This document shows positions 35,583 to 45,006 of a stretch of 64,000 bases of DNA, piece after piece. Each line of letters begins with the position of its first letter. Position 1 is the stretch's first letter. The DNA is taken from the NCBI RefSeq assembly GCF_001544015.1, contig NZ_AP014924.1:186001-250000 (forward strand). The letters are read 5' to 3'. The position numbers and the translations under genes were made by a program. The stretch is from Limnochorda pilosa (GTDB lineage: Bacteria; Bacillota; Limnochordia; Limnochordales; Limnochordaceae). A model generated the notes under the pieces. The model was not told the origin of the DNA, made no database searches, and saw nothing but the letters and a program-made list of their open reading frames with translations.

Positions 35583-37367
35583 ATGTTCGATCCGGCCGTC
35601 AACGTCTGGCTGCAGCAATTCTCGAATCCCTTGCTGGATCGGTTCTTCCTGGCCTTCACCGCCCTGGGCACCGAGCTCTTCTACATACTCCTCCTCCCCG
35701 CGCTCTTCTGGCTGGTGGACCGGCGCAGGACCCACCAGGTGGCCCTCGTCTTCCTGGTCTCCATGGCTCTGAACGGCATCCTGAAGGAGTGGCTGGTCCT
35801 GCCCCGGCCGGGCCCGGCGGAGGGGGTCGTCCCCATCGCCACCGAGACGAGCCCGGGCTTCCCCTCGGGACACGCCCAGGGCTCCGCCACCCTGTGGACC
35901 TCCCTCGCCCTGGCGTACCCCTCGGCCTTCCTGGTGGGGGCCGCCATCGCCCTCATCGCGCTCATCAGCCTGTCGCGGCTCTACCTGGGGGTCCACTACC
36001 TGGGTGACGTCCTGGGCGGGCTGGCCATCGGGTTGGCCCTGGTCGCCGTCTTCTTCGTGGGATACCGCCGGGGATGGGGAGGCCGCTGGCCTCTGGGCCT
36101 CAAGGTGGTCCTGGCCCTGCTCCTGGTTCCGCTTGCCCTCTTCCTGGAGCCCAGCAGCGGGAGCGTGCGGCTGCTGGGATTCCTGCTGGGCTTCCTCATC
36201 GGCGACGGGGTGGGTCTCGCGCACCTCCCCTACGCGCCGCAGGCAGCGGTCGTGCGCCAGCTTGTCAAGCTGCTGGTGGGGTACGGTGGCTTCTTCGGGC
36301 TCGTCTTCCTGGTGGAAGGCGTCCTGCCCGCCGGGATCCCCAGCCTGTTGGGCTACGGGTTGGTCGCCCTCTGGGTGACGGTGGGCGCCCCTCTCGTCTT
36401 CCTGGCGACGGGTCTGGCGCCGCGGCGGTGGGGGCTGGACGGGGCTCCCGATCATCCCGCCCTGGCCCGGCTGGGCGTCGGGGTGCTGGTGGTGGTCCTG
36501 CTGCTGGCGGGTGTCGTCTGGGCGGTGGGTCCCTCGAAGGGCGGAGAGCGGCTGCCGGTCCTGGCGGGGCTGGAGCCGGGGGCCGTGCAGGTCATCGCCC
36601 ATCGGGGCGGGGCCCTGGAGGCGCCCGAGAACACCCTGGTCGCCTTCGGGCACGCCCGGGTGGTGGGGGCCACCATGGTGGAGCTGGACGTTCACCTGAC
36701 GGCCGACGGCCGCGTCGTGGTCCTCCACGACGAGACGGTGGACCGAACCACCGACGGCTCGGGGCGCGTGCGCGAGCTGACGCTGGAGCAGGTGAAGGGC
36801 CTGGATGCCGCGTACCGCTTCTCACCCGATGGCTCGAGCTATCCCTTCCGGGGGCTGGGGGTGCGGATCCCCACCCTGGACGAGGTGCTTCAGACCTTCC
36901 CGGACCTGCCGCTGATCGTGGAGCTGAAGGACGACGACCCCCGCCTGGCCCAAGCCGTGGCCTTGCTCCTGAGGGAGCACGGTGCAGACGGACGGGTGCT
37001 CGTCTCCTCCTTCCACCAGGGGGTCCTGACCCGGTTCCGGAGCGCCGCCCCCGGCGTGGCCACCGGAATGACCCTGCAGGAAGCCTTGCCCTTTGTGCTG
37101 CTGGAGCGCTTCGGTCTCAGCTTCCTCTATCGGCGGCCGCCGGCGCCCTCGCTCCAGGCGCCCGAGCGGCACGGGATCCTCCCGGTGGCGGGCAAGGACC
37201 TGATCGAGCGGGCGGCCGAGCGGGGGCTTCCGGTCTACGTCTGGACCGTGAACGACGAGGCCGCCATGCGGCGGTGGGTGGGTCTGGGCGCCGCAGGCGT
37301 CATCACCGACGCGCCCTCGACCCTGGCGCGCGTCGTGCAGGAGCTGCGGGGCCAGCCCGGAGGGTGA
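35583..37367 (+). CDS. PAP2 phosphatase-glycerophosphodiesterase fusion
   Basis: This 594-aa membrane protein joins two lipid-hydrolase domains. The N-terminal PAP2 domain has all three phosphatase motifs (KEWLVLPRP, PSGH, SRLYLGVHYLGD) within helices over about residues 1-170. Further helices run to about residue 320. The GDPD domain begins at about residue 336 (VIAHRGGALEAPENTLVAF) and keeps ELDVHL and VVLHDETVDRTTDGSG. The ATG follows GGAAGGAGG. Together the domains could turn phospholipid-derived diesters and phosphatidate-like monoesters into glycerol and lipid products at the membrane. Confidence 0.85.
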   Translation: MFDPAVNVWLQQFSNPLLDRFFLAFTALGTELFYILLLPALFWLVDRRRTHQVALVFLVSMALNGILKEWLVLPRPGPAEGVVPIATETSPGFPSGHAQGSATLWTSLALAYPSAFLVGAAIALIALISLSRLYLGVHYLGDVLGGLAIGLALVAVFFVGYRRGWGGRWPLGLKVVLALLLVPLALFLEPSSGSVRLLGFLLGFLIGDGVGLAHLPYAPQAAVVRQLVKLLVGYGGFFGLVFLVEGVLPAGIPSLLGYGLVALWVTVGAPLVFLATGLAPRRWGLDGAPDHPALARLGVGVLVVVLLLAGVVWAVGPSKGGERLPVLAGLEPGAVQVIAHRGGALEAPENTLVAFGHARVVGATMVELDVHLTADGRVVVLHDETVDRTTDGSGRVRELTLEQVKGLDAAYRFSPDGSSYPFRGLGVRIPTLDEVLQTFPDLPLIVELKDDDPRLAQAVALLLREHGADGRVLVSSFHQGVLTRFRSAAPGVATGMTLQEALPFVLLERFGLSFLYRRPPAPSLQAPERHGILPVAGKDLIERAAERGLPVYVWTVNDEAAMRRWVGLGAAGVITDAPSTLARVVQELRGQPGG

Positions 37368-37596
37368 GCCGGAGGAGCGCAGCCCCCCCCCCGGACCCGC
37401 CTCGGGGACCGCGATGTCCCGGGACCAAGGGGTCATCGATGGCACGCGACTTAGTGAAAATGGGGACTACCACACACCCGGCCGTCTTCCCTAGACTGAA
37501 GCTGAGAGGAATATCAGGTTTGGGGCCGATGCCGTACCGGGCGGCCTCCGGTCTAGAATGTACGTGCGTGCATGGATCCCGAGCGGGGGGCAGCCC

Positions 37597-38751
37597 ATGA
37601 GAGAGCTTGGGGTTGACGACCGAGAGACCCCCGGGTTCGATCCAGTCCCGGATCGGTTCCGAAGGGCGCTCCGGCCGGCGCGGTGGACGGGCGGGGGCGC
37701 CCTCGTGGTGCTGCTGGCCGCAGCGCTGGTGGCGATGCTCTCCGCCCGGGAAGCGACCGCCGCCTCCGACGACGGGTCGTGCGCCGACTGCCACGCCAGC
37801 CGGACCCTCGGCACCACCTTCCCGTCGGGGCAGTTTCACGACCTGTTCGTGAAAGAGAAGACTTTCCTTGATTCCGTCCATGGAGAGGCCGGCCTCTCCT
37901 GCACCGACTGCCACTGGGGGTACGACGAGGTGCCCCACCCGGCCGAGGAGAGCCGTACCCGGCGTGAATACGAGGTGGGCTCGGCCGAGGTCTGCCAGAC
38001 CTGCCATTTCGACCAGGCCAAGGAGTGGGAGGCGGGGGAGCACGCCCGGGTGCTGAGCACCCAGAACCTCCAGTCCGCCACCTGTACCGACTGCCATGGC
38101 GCCCACGACGCGCAGCCCGCCCGGAGCTTGCAGGGCCAGGGGCTGGACGCCTCGTGTGCGAGCTGTCACGAGCCGCTGGTGCGGGAGTTCGAGGGCAGCA
38201 TCCACGGGCAGGCGCTCCTGGCCGGCGACCCGGCGGCACCCAGCTGCAGCACCTGCCACGATCCCCACACCACCGAACCCGTGGGCACCGCGGCCTATCG
38301 GGTCCAGTCGGTGGGGACGTGCGTCTCTTGCCATGAGGACACCTCCCTGGCCGAAGGTCACGGCATCAACCCCGACGTGGTGAACACCTACTTCGACGAG
38401 TTCCACGGCCGGAGCCTCCGGCTCACCATGGCCACCCAGCCCGGGGAGTGGGTCGCGCAGGCCGTCTGCACCGACTGCCACGGGGTGCACGGCATCCTGC
38501 CGCCCGACGACCCCCACGCCCAGGTGGCTCCCGAGAACCTGGTGGCCACCTGCAGCCAGTGCCACCCCGGCGCCACCAGCAACTTCGTGGCCAGCTTCGG
38601 AGGGCACGTGCCGCCTGAGCGATCGACGCTGGTGCGGGCGATCGAGCTCTTTTACCAGATCGTGATCCCGGTGTCCGTGGCGGGCTTCGTACTCTTCGCG
38701 GTCCTGGACGGGGCCCGCCGCTTCAGGGAACGGAGGAGGGTGGGGCGATGA
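37597..38751 (+). CDS. Nine-heme membrane-anchored cytochrome c
   Basis: This 384-aa protein has nine CxxCH sites: CADCH, CTDCH, CQTCH, CTDCH, CASCH, CSTCH, CVSCH, CTDCH and CSQCH. An N-terminal signal/anchor (about 32-50, [19 protein letters not shown]) and a C-terminal membrane helix (about 355-372, [19 protein letters not shown]) place the hemes outside the membrane. The ATG at 37597 follows GCGGGGGG. Its stop overlaps the start of a cytochrome b gene. Nine c hemes beside a FdnI/HydC-like b subunit recall CbcL of Geobacter, where both parts are one polypeptide. The electron acceptor is unknown. Confidence 0.85.
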   Translation: MRELGVDDRETPGFDPVPDRFRRALRPARWTGGGALVVLLAAALVAMLSAREATAASDDGSCADCHASRTLGTTFPSGQFHDLFVKEKTFLDSVHGEAGLSCTDCHWGYDEVPHPAEESRTRREYEVGSAEVCQTCHFDQAKEWEAGEHARVLSTQNLQSATCTDCHGAHDAQPARSLQGQGLDASCASCHEPLVREFEGSIHGQALLAGDPAAPSCSTCHDPHTTEPVGTAAYRVQSVGTCVSCHEDTSLAEGHGINPDVVNTYFDEFHGRSLRLTMATQPGEWVAQAVCTDCHGVHGILPPDDPHAQVAPENLVATCSQCHPGATSNFVASFGGHVPPERSTLVRAIELFYQIVIPVSVAGFVLFAVLDGARRFRERRRVGR

Positions 38752-39521
38752 GCGCGCAGGCTGTCGAACGCCCGGGGGAGCCGGGGAAGGTGGCGCGGCT
38801 CGAGATCGGTCCGGACGGCCGGCCCGTCTACCGGCGCTTCAGCCGCCTGGAAACCGTGGAGCACGCGGTGCTCCTGGCCTCCTTCACCATGCTGGCCCTC
38901 ACGGGCCTGCCCCAGATCTGGCCTGAGGCTGCCTTGGGAAGCTGGTGGCTGCGGCTCCTGGGCGGCATCGATGCGGCCCGAGCCGTCCACCGCTTCTTTG
39001 CGGTGGTGATGATGGCCGAGACCTTCTTCCACGTGGCCCGCACCTTCCTGGGCGGGCTCCGCCACGGCTTCCGTTTCGACATCTTCCCGGGACTGGGCGA
39101 CGTGCGGGAGCTCTTCCACACGGTCCGCTACCTGGTGGGCCTGGAGCCCGCCCCGCCGCCCGTGGGCCGCTTCGGCTTCAAGGAGAAGTTCGAGTACTGG
39201 GCCCTCATCTGGGGCGTGGTGGTCATGGGGATCACCGGCCTGATCCTCTGGTACCCGGTGCTCTTCACCCGGTACCTCCCGGGCGTGGCGGTACCCGCCG
39301 CCCGGGTGGCCCACCGGGGCGAGGCGATCCTGGCCGTGCTGGCCATCGTCATCTGGCACATGTACAACGCGCACCTGCGGCCCGACGTCTTCCCCATGGA
39401 CCGGAGCATCTTCTCGGGCACCATCACCCTCGAGCGCCTCAAAGAGGAGCACCCGCTCGAGTATCAGCAGGCCTTTGGCCGGGAGCCTTCCCGGTCCAGA
39501 TCCAGGCGGAAGGAGGGGTAG
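38748..39521 (+). CDS. Cytochrome b subunit (FdnI/HydC-like quinone site)
   Basis: This 257-aa protein has four membrane helices with histidines placed as b-heme ligands: the helix with [29 protein letters not shown], and [19 protein letters not shown]. It resembles the cytochrome b of formate dehydrogenase and hydrogenase. It would carry electrons between the quinone pool and the adjacent nine-heme protein. The ATG overlaps the previous stop (ATGA), and the next cytochrome follows two bases after its own stop. Confidence 0.8.
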   Translation: MSAQAVERPGEPGKVARLEIGPDGRPVYRRFSRLETVEHAVLLASFTMLALTGLPQIWPEAALGSWWLRLLGGIDAARAVHRFFAVVMMAETFFHVARTFLGGLRHGFRFDIFPGLGDVRELFHTVRYLVGLEPAPPPVGRFGFKEKFEYWALIWGVVVMGITGLILWYPVLFTRYLPGVAVPAARVAHRGEAILAVLAIVIWHMYNAHLRPDVFPMDRSIFSGTITLERLKEEHPLEYQQAFGREPSRSRSRRKEG

Positions 39522-39523
39522 AG

Positions 39524-39958
39524 ATGAGAAGCACGTGGCGGGGACAGGCCCGCTGGATCGCGCTGGGTCTGGTGGCGGCCGTGGCCGTTCTGGGCTTCAC
39601 CTTCATTGGCCAGGCTGCGGACCAGCTCCGGGAGATCCCGGGCATCACCGTGGCCGACGACCACCCCAACGGGTGCGTGGACTGCCACAAGCCCGACAGC
39701 AAGTACTCGCTGCAGGCCGAGGTCACGAACCTCGCGGACGCGGGCGGACATCCCGACGTCGCGAGCAAGATGAAGGAGCCGGCCGACTGCCTGATGTGCC
39801 ACGAGAGCGATGGTCGCCTTCCCATGGGCGAGATCATGCACGTGGCGCACCTGACGGGCGGCGCTGAGAACCACTTCATCTCGGGCTACGACGGCGAATG
39901 CATGTACTGCCACAGCCTGGGAGACGACGGGTCCATCGGCGTGAAGGGTCTGGAATAA
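39524..39958 (+). CDS. Tri-heme cytochrome c with membrane anchor
   Basis: This 144-aa protein has an N-terminal signal/anchor (WIALGLVAAVAVLGFTFIG) and three CxxCH motifs: CVDCH, CLMCH and CMYCH. Extra histidines (H-L, HVAH) are available as distal ligands. The ATG follows AAGGAGGGG. It is the third gene of the cytochrome operon and probably relays electrons from the nine-heme subunit, or forms part of the same complex. Confidence 0.82.
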   Translation: MRSTWRGQARWIALGLVAAVAVLGFTFIGQAADQLREIPGITVADDHPNGCVDCHKPDSKYSLQAEVTNLADAGGHPDVASKMKEPADCLMCHESDGRLPMGEIMHVAHLTGGAENHFISGYDGECMYCHSLGDDGSIGVKGLE

Positions 39959-40031
39959 GGAAGCCCGGGACTGCGGGGTCGCTTCCTCCCCGCAGCCCCG
40001 GTCCCCTGGCTCCCCAGAAGAGGTGATGGCC

Positions 40032-40460
40032 GTGCGGAAGCGGTGGAAGCTCCTGGTCGTCCTGGCCGCGGTGGTCCTGGTGGGGGCGTTGCTGGCCTCA
40101 GGCCTGCGCGGGGGAACCACCTACTACTTCACCGTGGATGAGGCGCTGGCGCGCGAGGCGACCAAGCCCGGACAGCGGTTCCGCATCGCGGGCAAGGTGG
40201 TGCCGGGGAGCATCGATTGGCAACCGAACCAGTTCCGCCTCGCCTTCTCGGTGGAGGACGAGGGCGGTCAGGTGCCCGTGGTCTACCAGGGCGCCCGTCC
40301 CGACAACTTCACCGACGGCGGTGACGTGGTGGTGGAGGGCCGCTTCCAGGGAGCCGCCTTCCAGGCGGAGACGCTCCTGGTCCAGTGCCCCAGCAAGTAC
40401 GAACCCGCACCGGAGGGACACCCCACCTCCGCCGGGACCGAAGCGGGTGAGCGGCCATGA
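40032..40460 (+). CDS. ccmE: CcmE heme chaperone, cysteine type (CxxxY)
   Basis: This 142-aa membrane-anchored beta-barrel protein has an N-terminal anchor (LLVVLAAVVLVGALLASGL), then YYFTVDEALAREATK, FRIAGKVVPGSI and FTDGGDVVVEGRF, as in CcmE. The heme-binding HxxxY of most bacteria is replaced by CPSKY, the CxxxY form known from archaea and some bacteria. The start is uncertain: GTG 40032 fits AGAGG best, and GTG 40023 and ATG 40026 are alternatives. It overlaps ccmF by four bases. Confidence 0.85.
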   Translation: MRKRWKLLVVLAAVVLVGALLASGLRGGTTYYFTVDEALAREATKPGQRFRIAGKVVPGSIDWQPNQFRLAFSVEDEGGQVPVVYQGARPDNFTDGGDVVVEGRFQGAAFQAETLLVQCPSKYEPAPEGHPTSAGTEAGERP

Positions 40461-42478
40461 CCTCCCTCGGCCACTGGACGCTGATCGCCGCCCTCGCGAC
40501 CGGCCTGTACGGCCTGGTGGTCCTGGTGGGCTCGGCCCGGAACGGGGACGCCCGTCTCCTCCGGCACGGGCGCGCGGCGCTCTGGGCCTCCGTCCTGCTG
40601 GTGACCGCCTCCTCCGCCGTTCTGCTTGGAGCCCTGTTGCGGGCGGACTTCAGCTTCCTCTACGTGGCCCAGCACACCAACCTGGACCTCTCGCCCATCT
40701 ACCGGCTCTCGGCCTTCTGGGCCGGGCAGGAGGGGTCGCTGCTGCTGTGGCTGTGGCTCCTGCTCTTGGAGGGTGCCCTGGCCCTGGGTCTCGGGCGGAG
40801 GGAGCGGGCCGACGGCACCGGGCACCTGGACGCGCCCGCGGGCGCGGTGATCCTGGGTGTGGCCCTCTTCTTCGAGGTGCTGCTGGTGACGGCTACGTCG
40901 CCCTTCCGGTCCCTGAGCCCCGTACCGCCTGACGGTGCCGGTCTCAACCCGCTCCTGCAGAACGCGGGGATGCTCATCCACCCGGTGACCCTGTACCTGG
41001 GTTTCGTCGGCTTCACCATCCCCTTCGCCTTCGCCATGGCCGCCCTGCTCGCGGGCGACCCGAGCCCCGCGTGGGTGCGGCGCACCCGGCGCTGGAGCCT
41101 GCTGTCCTGGCTCTTCCTCACCCTGGGGATCGTCTACGGCATGCAGTGGGCGTACGTGGAGCTGGGCTGGGGCGGCTTCTGGGCGTGGGATCCGGTGGAG
41201 AACGCCTCCCTCATCCCGTGGCTCACGGCCACCGCCTTCCTCCACGGGGCGCGGGTCTGGGAGCAGCGGGGCGGCTTCAAACTGTGGACGGTGGGCCTCC
41301 TGGCGGCCACCTTCCTTCTGACCCTCTTCGGCACGTACCTCACCCGCAGCGGCGTGGTCAGCTCGGTGCACGCCTTCGCCGACACCTCCCTGGGCTACTT
41401 CTTCCTAGGCTTTCTGCTGCTGGCAGGTGCGGCCAGCGCTGGGTTGATCCTTTACCGCCGGGGGACCCTGGGCGATGATCGGGAGGTGGACCATCCGGTG
41501 AGCCGGGAGGGCGCGTTCTTGCTGGGCGTTCTGCTGCTGACGGGGGCAGCGGTCACCGTGCTCCTGGGCACCCTCTCTCCCGTGCTCTCGGAGCTGATCA
41601 CCGGGGCCAGGGTGCAGCTCGACGCCACCTTCTTCAACCGGGTGGTACCGCCCATCGGGCTGGCCATCGTGGCTGTGATGGGCCTGGCGCCCGTCCTGCC
41701 GTGGAGGAAGGCTTCGGGGCGGACGGCCCGGAGGCTGCTCTGGCCCGTAGGGATGGCGGTTCTGACGGCGGGCCTCCTCGCGGCGCTCGGCATGCGAAAC
41801 GGCCCGGCGCTGGGCACCTTTTCCCTCGCCGCCCTGGTGCTGACCGTGACCGGGCTCGAGCTCTTCCGAGGCGCCCGCACCCACGCCCGCGGCCCCGCCG
41901 GCTGGGTGGCCGGGGCCGCACGCTCGGCGCGCCTCAACCGGAGCCGGGTGGGCGGCTACCTCGTCCACGTGGGCGTGGTGGTGATGGTGGTGGGCATGAC
42001 GGGAGCGGTCCTTTTCGCCAGCTCCAGCGACCACGTCCTCCAGGCCGGGCAGATGGTGGACGTGGGCGGATACGGGGTACACTTCACGGGGCTGCGGGAG
42101 CGGCTCGACTCGCGCACCCAGGCGACCGTCTACACCGACCTCCTCCTCATCCGCGACAAGAAGCCGGCCGGGAGCCTCAGGCCCGAGAAGGTCTTCTACA
42201 GCTACTCGGAGCAGCCCACCACCGAGCCCGCCATCCTGGGCGGCCCCCGGGGCGACCTGTACGTGATCCTGAACGGATGGGAGGACGGCGGCCGGGTGGC
42301 CGGCTTCACCTTCGTCCAGCACCCATTGATCAGCTGGATGTGGTGGGGATCCTATCTCATGGGCCTGGGCGGGCTGGTGGCCCTCTGGCCGGCGGCGCAG
42401 ACCCAGGCGGCCTGGGCCCGGCGGCCGGCCGTGCACCGCGGCGCCGCCATGGCGGCGAGGGAGGCGAGCAAGGGATGA
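40457..42478 (+). CDS. ccmF: CcmF heme lyase for c-type cytochromes
   Basis: This 673-aa polytopic protein attaches heme to CxxCH sites. WGGFWAWDPVENASLIPW is the tryptophan-rich heme-handling motif, and GQEGSLLLWLWLLLL and TRSGVVSSVHAF are conserved. About a dozen or more helices and the large C-terminal periplasmic domain are present. The ATG overlaps ccmE (ATGA). It would mature the multiheme cytochromes encoded just upstream. Confidence 0.95.
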   Translation: MTSLGHWTLIAALATGLYGLVVLVGSARNGDARLLRHGRAALWASVLLVTASSAVLLGALLRADFSFLYVAQHTNLDLSPIYRLSAFWAGQEGSLLLWLWLLLLEGALALGLGRRERADGTGHLDAPAGAVILGVALFFEVLLVTATSPFRSLSPVPPDGAGLNPLLQNAGMLIHPVTLYLGFVGFTIPFAFAMAALLAGDPSPAWVRRTRRWSLLSWLFLTLGIVYGMQWAYVELGWGGFWAWDPVENASLIPWLTATAFLHGARVWEQRGGFKLWTVGLLAATFLLTLFGTYLTRSGVVSSVHAFADTSLGYFFLGFLLLAGAASAGLILYRRGTLGDDREVDHPVSREGAFLLGVLLLTGAAVTVLLGTLSPVLSELITGARVQLDATFFNRVVPPIGLAIVAVMGLAPVLPWRKASGRTARRLLWPVGMAVLTAGLLAALGMRNGPALGTFSLAALVLTVTGLELFRGARTHARGPAGWVAGAARSARLNRSRVGGYLVHVGVVVMVVGMTGAVLFASSSDHVLQAGQMVDVGGYGVHFTGLRERLDSRTQATVYTDLLLIRDKKPAGSLRPEKVFYSYSEQPTTEPAILGGPRGDLYVILNGWEDGGRVAGFTFVQHPLISWMWWGSYLMGLGGLVALWPAAQTQAAWARRPAVHRGAAMAAREASKG

Positions 42479-42819
42479 TGCTGGTCTTGGCAGGCCTCCT
42501 GCTGGCCATCGGGCTCAGCCTGGTGGTACTGCCCCTCACCCGGGGGCCCATGGGCGGATCGTGGGTCCCCGCCCGGGCGGACGGGGGAGCAGGAGAGGCG
42601 CGCCGGCGCGTCCTCGCAGGCCTCGCCGAGCTGGAGATGGACTACCGCACGGGGAAGCTCTCGAAGGCCGACTACCGGCTCATGAAGGAGGACCTCCTGA
42701 CCCGGGCCGTGCAGTCGGCGGGAACCGTGAGCCCCCAGGCTCAGGGGAAGGACGACCTGAGGGCCGCCCTGGAGGCGGACGTGTCCGAGGTCGTGCGGCG
42801 CCGCCTCGAGGACCGGTAG
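42475..42819 (+). CDS. Small membrane protein, Ccm-associated (CcmI-like)
   Basis: This 114-aa protein has one N-terminal helix (LVLAGLLLAIGLSLVVLPL) and a charged cytosolic helical region (LAGLAELEMDYRTGKLSKAD then YRLMKEDLLTRAV). The LxELExDYxxGKLSxxDY pattern recurs in CcmI/CycH N-termini and in small membrane proteins next to ccm genes. No CxxC heme-ligating motif of CcmH is present. The start overlaps the ccmF stop. The exact role is uncertain. Confidence 0.6.
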   Translation: MMLVLAGLLLAIGLSLVVLPLTRGPMGGSWVPARADGGAGEARRRVLAGLAELEMDYRTGKLSKADYRLMKEDLLTRAVQSAGTVSPQAQGKDDLRAALEADVSEVVRRRLEDR

Positions 42820-42942
42820 GAGACTCGGGGCTCCGATGGGCTCCATCTCCACGCCCCGGGGAGGCGGGTGGCGCGCCCGGGTCAGCCAGACAGGGAGGAG
42901 GCGGCCGGCCGAGGCACCAAGCGGGAGAAGGGTTGGTAGGCC

Positions 42943-44280
42943 ATGGCGTTGCAGATGAGCAGCAGGCGGCACGTGGGGCTCCTCACCCACCGGTGGCTCG
43001 ATGCCTACACCCGGAGCCGCTGGCAGGCCGGGGCCCTCTTCGCCCTCTGCCTGGCCGTGCTGGATCGCTTCTTCGCCCTGCCCTACCCGCTCCTGCCGCT
43101 GCTGGCTCTCACCGCCGTCTACGCGGCGCTCCAGCCGCTCTTCACCGCTCTGCTCGAGCGGTTCGACGAGTCCGACGCCAGCATGGCCGGGGTGGAACTG
43201 GTGGTGGACAGCCTGCTGGTGGCGGGCGTCCTCTACTGGACGGGCGGCGTCGAGAGCCCCTTCCACTGGCTCTGGATCGTGATGGTGATGCTGGCGGCCC
43301 TGGCCGGCGGGCGCAGGGCGAGCCTGCTCATGGCCGCGTGGATCACGGGCCTCGACGCGATCGAGATGGGTTTCGAGTACTGGGGCATCCTTCCACACCA
43401 CCACGTGGACATCATGCCCAACCACCCCCTCGGCCAGTTCCTGGACCCACGCGCCGTGGCCGTCAACCTGGCGATCAACGGGCTCTTCTTTCTGGTGGCC
43501 GGGTACCTGTCGGGGATCCTGGTGGAGACCGCCCAGCATCAGGCCCGCCGTCTGGGTGTGGTGGAGCAGGAGCTGCGGCGCCAGGAGGAGACCCGCAAGC
43601 GGTTGCTGCGCCAGGTGGTGACCGCCCAGGAGGAGGAGCGCAAGCGGGTGGCCCGGGAGCTGCACGACGAGTCGAGCCAGATGGTGACGGCCCTGCTGCT
43701 GAACGTGAAGCACGTGGAGCAGCAGATCCGGGCGGGAGGCGACATCTCGGGCCCCATCCGCACCGTGGAGACCCTGGCCGATCGGGCCCTCAGCGCGCTG
43801 GGGCGGGTGATCTGGGCCCTGCGCCCCCAGGACCTGGACGAGCTGGGGCTGGTGGCGGCGGTGCGCCACGCGGCGGAGACGGTGCTGGGCGCATCCGCGG
43901 CCGTCCACTTCGACGCCCGCATCGACCGGGAGCTGCCCGACGAGGTGGAGATCACCCTCTACCGGGTGCTGCAGGAGGCCATCACCAACGTGGCCCGGCA
44001 CGCGCACGCGCGGCAGGTCTGGATTGACCTCCACGAGGACGAGACGGGCGTCCGCCTTCGGGTGGAGGACGACGGGGTGGGTTTCCGTCCCGACGAGGTC
44101 CGCCGGGAGCCCGAGGGGGGCATCGGGCTCTCGGGGATGGAGGAGCGGATCCGCCTGTTCGATGGTTCCTTCGAGCTGGACTCGGCGCCCGGCCGCGGGA
44201 CCCGGGTCACGGCCTGGATACCCCTGGAATCCGAGGAGGTGCAGCCCGATGAGGCCCGTGCGCGTGCTGATCGTCGATGA
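42943..44280 (+). CDS. NarL-type sensor histidine kinase (HisKA_3)
   Basis: This 445-aa kinase has five or six N-terminal membrane helices (to about residue 195) forming an MASE-like sensor, with an unusual HHHVD segment in the last loop. A coiled region (EQELRRQEETRKRLLRQVVT) precedes the phospho-accepting His241 in VARELHDESSQ. A HATPase domain follows with EAITNVARHA, VEDDGVGF and GIGLSGMEERI. It overlaps its response regulator by 32 bases. It may sense redox or heme state for the adjacent cytochrome genes, which is inference from position. Confidence 0.9.
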   Translation: MALQMSSRRHVGLLTHRWLDAYTRSRWQAGALFALCLAVLDRFFALPYPLLPLLALTAVYAALQPLFTALLERFDESDASMAGVELVVDSLLVAGVLYWTGGVESPFHWLWIVMVMLAALAGGRRASLLMAAWITGLDAIEMGFEYWGILPHHHVDIMPNHPLGQFLDPRAVAVNLAINGLFFLVAGYLSGILVETAQHQARRLGVVEQELRRQEETRKRLLRQVVTAQEEERKRVARELHDESSQMVTALLLNVKHVEQQIRAGGDISGPIRTVETLADRALSALGRVIWALRPQDLDELGLVAAVRHAAETVLGASAAVHFDARIDRELPDEVEITLYRVLQEAITNVARHAHARQVWIDLHEDETGVRLRVEDDGVGFRPDEVRREPEGGIGLSGMEERIRLFDGSFELDSAPGRGTRVTAWIPLESEEVQPDEARARADRR

Positions 44281-44899
44281 CCAGCAAATGATCCGCGAGG
44301 GTATCTCCCTCATTCTCAAGAGCCACCCCGGCATCGAGGTGGTCGGTGAGGCCGCCAACGGGCGGGAGGCTCTGGAACGGGTGGAGGCGAGCCAGCCCGA
44401 CGTGGTCTTGATGGACATCAGCATGCCGGAGCTGAACGGCATCGACGCCACGGTGGTCTTGAAGCGCCGCTTCCCCCAGGTGAAGGTGCTGGCCCTCACG
44501 GTCCACGACGCGGAGGGCTACATCCTGCAGCTCCTGCGGGCGGGGGCGTCGGGCTACATCGTGAAGAAGGCGGCCGGCGACGAGCTGATCGAGGCGATCC
44601 GGTGCGTCTGCCGGGGCGACTACTACCTCCACCCCACCGTCACTCGCCAGGTGATCGAGGAGTACGTCCGTCACATGCAGGAAGGCACCCGCGGCCCTGA
44701 GGACCTCCTCACCGAGCGCGAGCGGCAGATCGTCCAGCTCGCGGCCGAAGGGTACAAGAACCGGGAGATCGCCGAGCGGCTCAACATCTCCCTGAAGACG
44801 GTGGAGACCCACCGGGCCAACATCATGCAGAAGCTGAACATCTCAGACCGGGTCGAGTTGGTGCGGTACGCCATCCGCGCCGGCATCATCGAGCCGTGA
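44249..44899 (+). CDS. NarL/FixJ-type response regulator
   Basis: This 216-aa regulator has a receiver domain (VRVLIVDDQQMIREGISLIL) with phospho-acceptor Asp56 in VLMDISMP and conserved Lys in YIVKKAAGDE, and a C-terminal LuxR-type helix-turn-helix (LTERERQIVQLAAEGYKNRE ... ISLKTVETHRANIMQKLNI). The ATG follows GAGGAGGTG. It is partnered with the preceding kinase. Confidence 0.94.
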   Translation: MRPVRVLIVDDQQMIREGISLILKSHPGIEVVGEAANGREALERVEASQPDVVLMDISMPELNGIDATVVLKRRFPQVKVLALTVHDAEGYILQLLRAGASGYIVKKAAGDELIEAIRCVCRGDYYLHPTVTRQVIEEYVRHMQEGTRGPEDLLTERERQIVQLAAEGYKNREIAERLNISLKTVETHRANIMQKLNISDRVELVRYAIRAGIIEP

Positions 44900-45006
44900 C
44901 ACAGATAGGGTTTCGCCTGAACGAAGATGGGGTGGCCACCGGATGGGGAGCCTGCAGTCTTCCGCCTAGAATGGAGGTGGATGGGAGGCCGCAGGAGGTG
45001 GCACCG

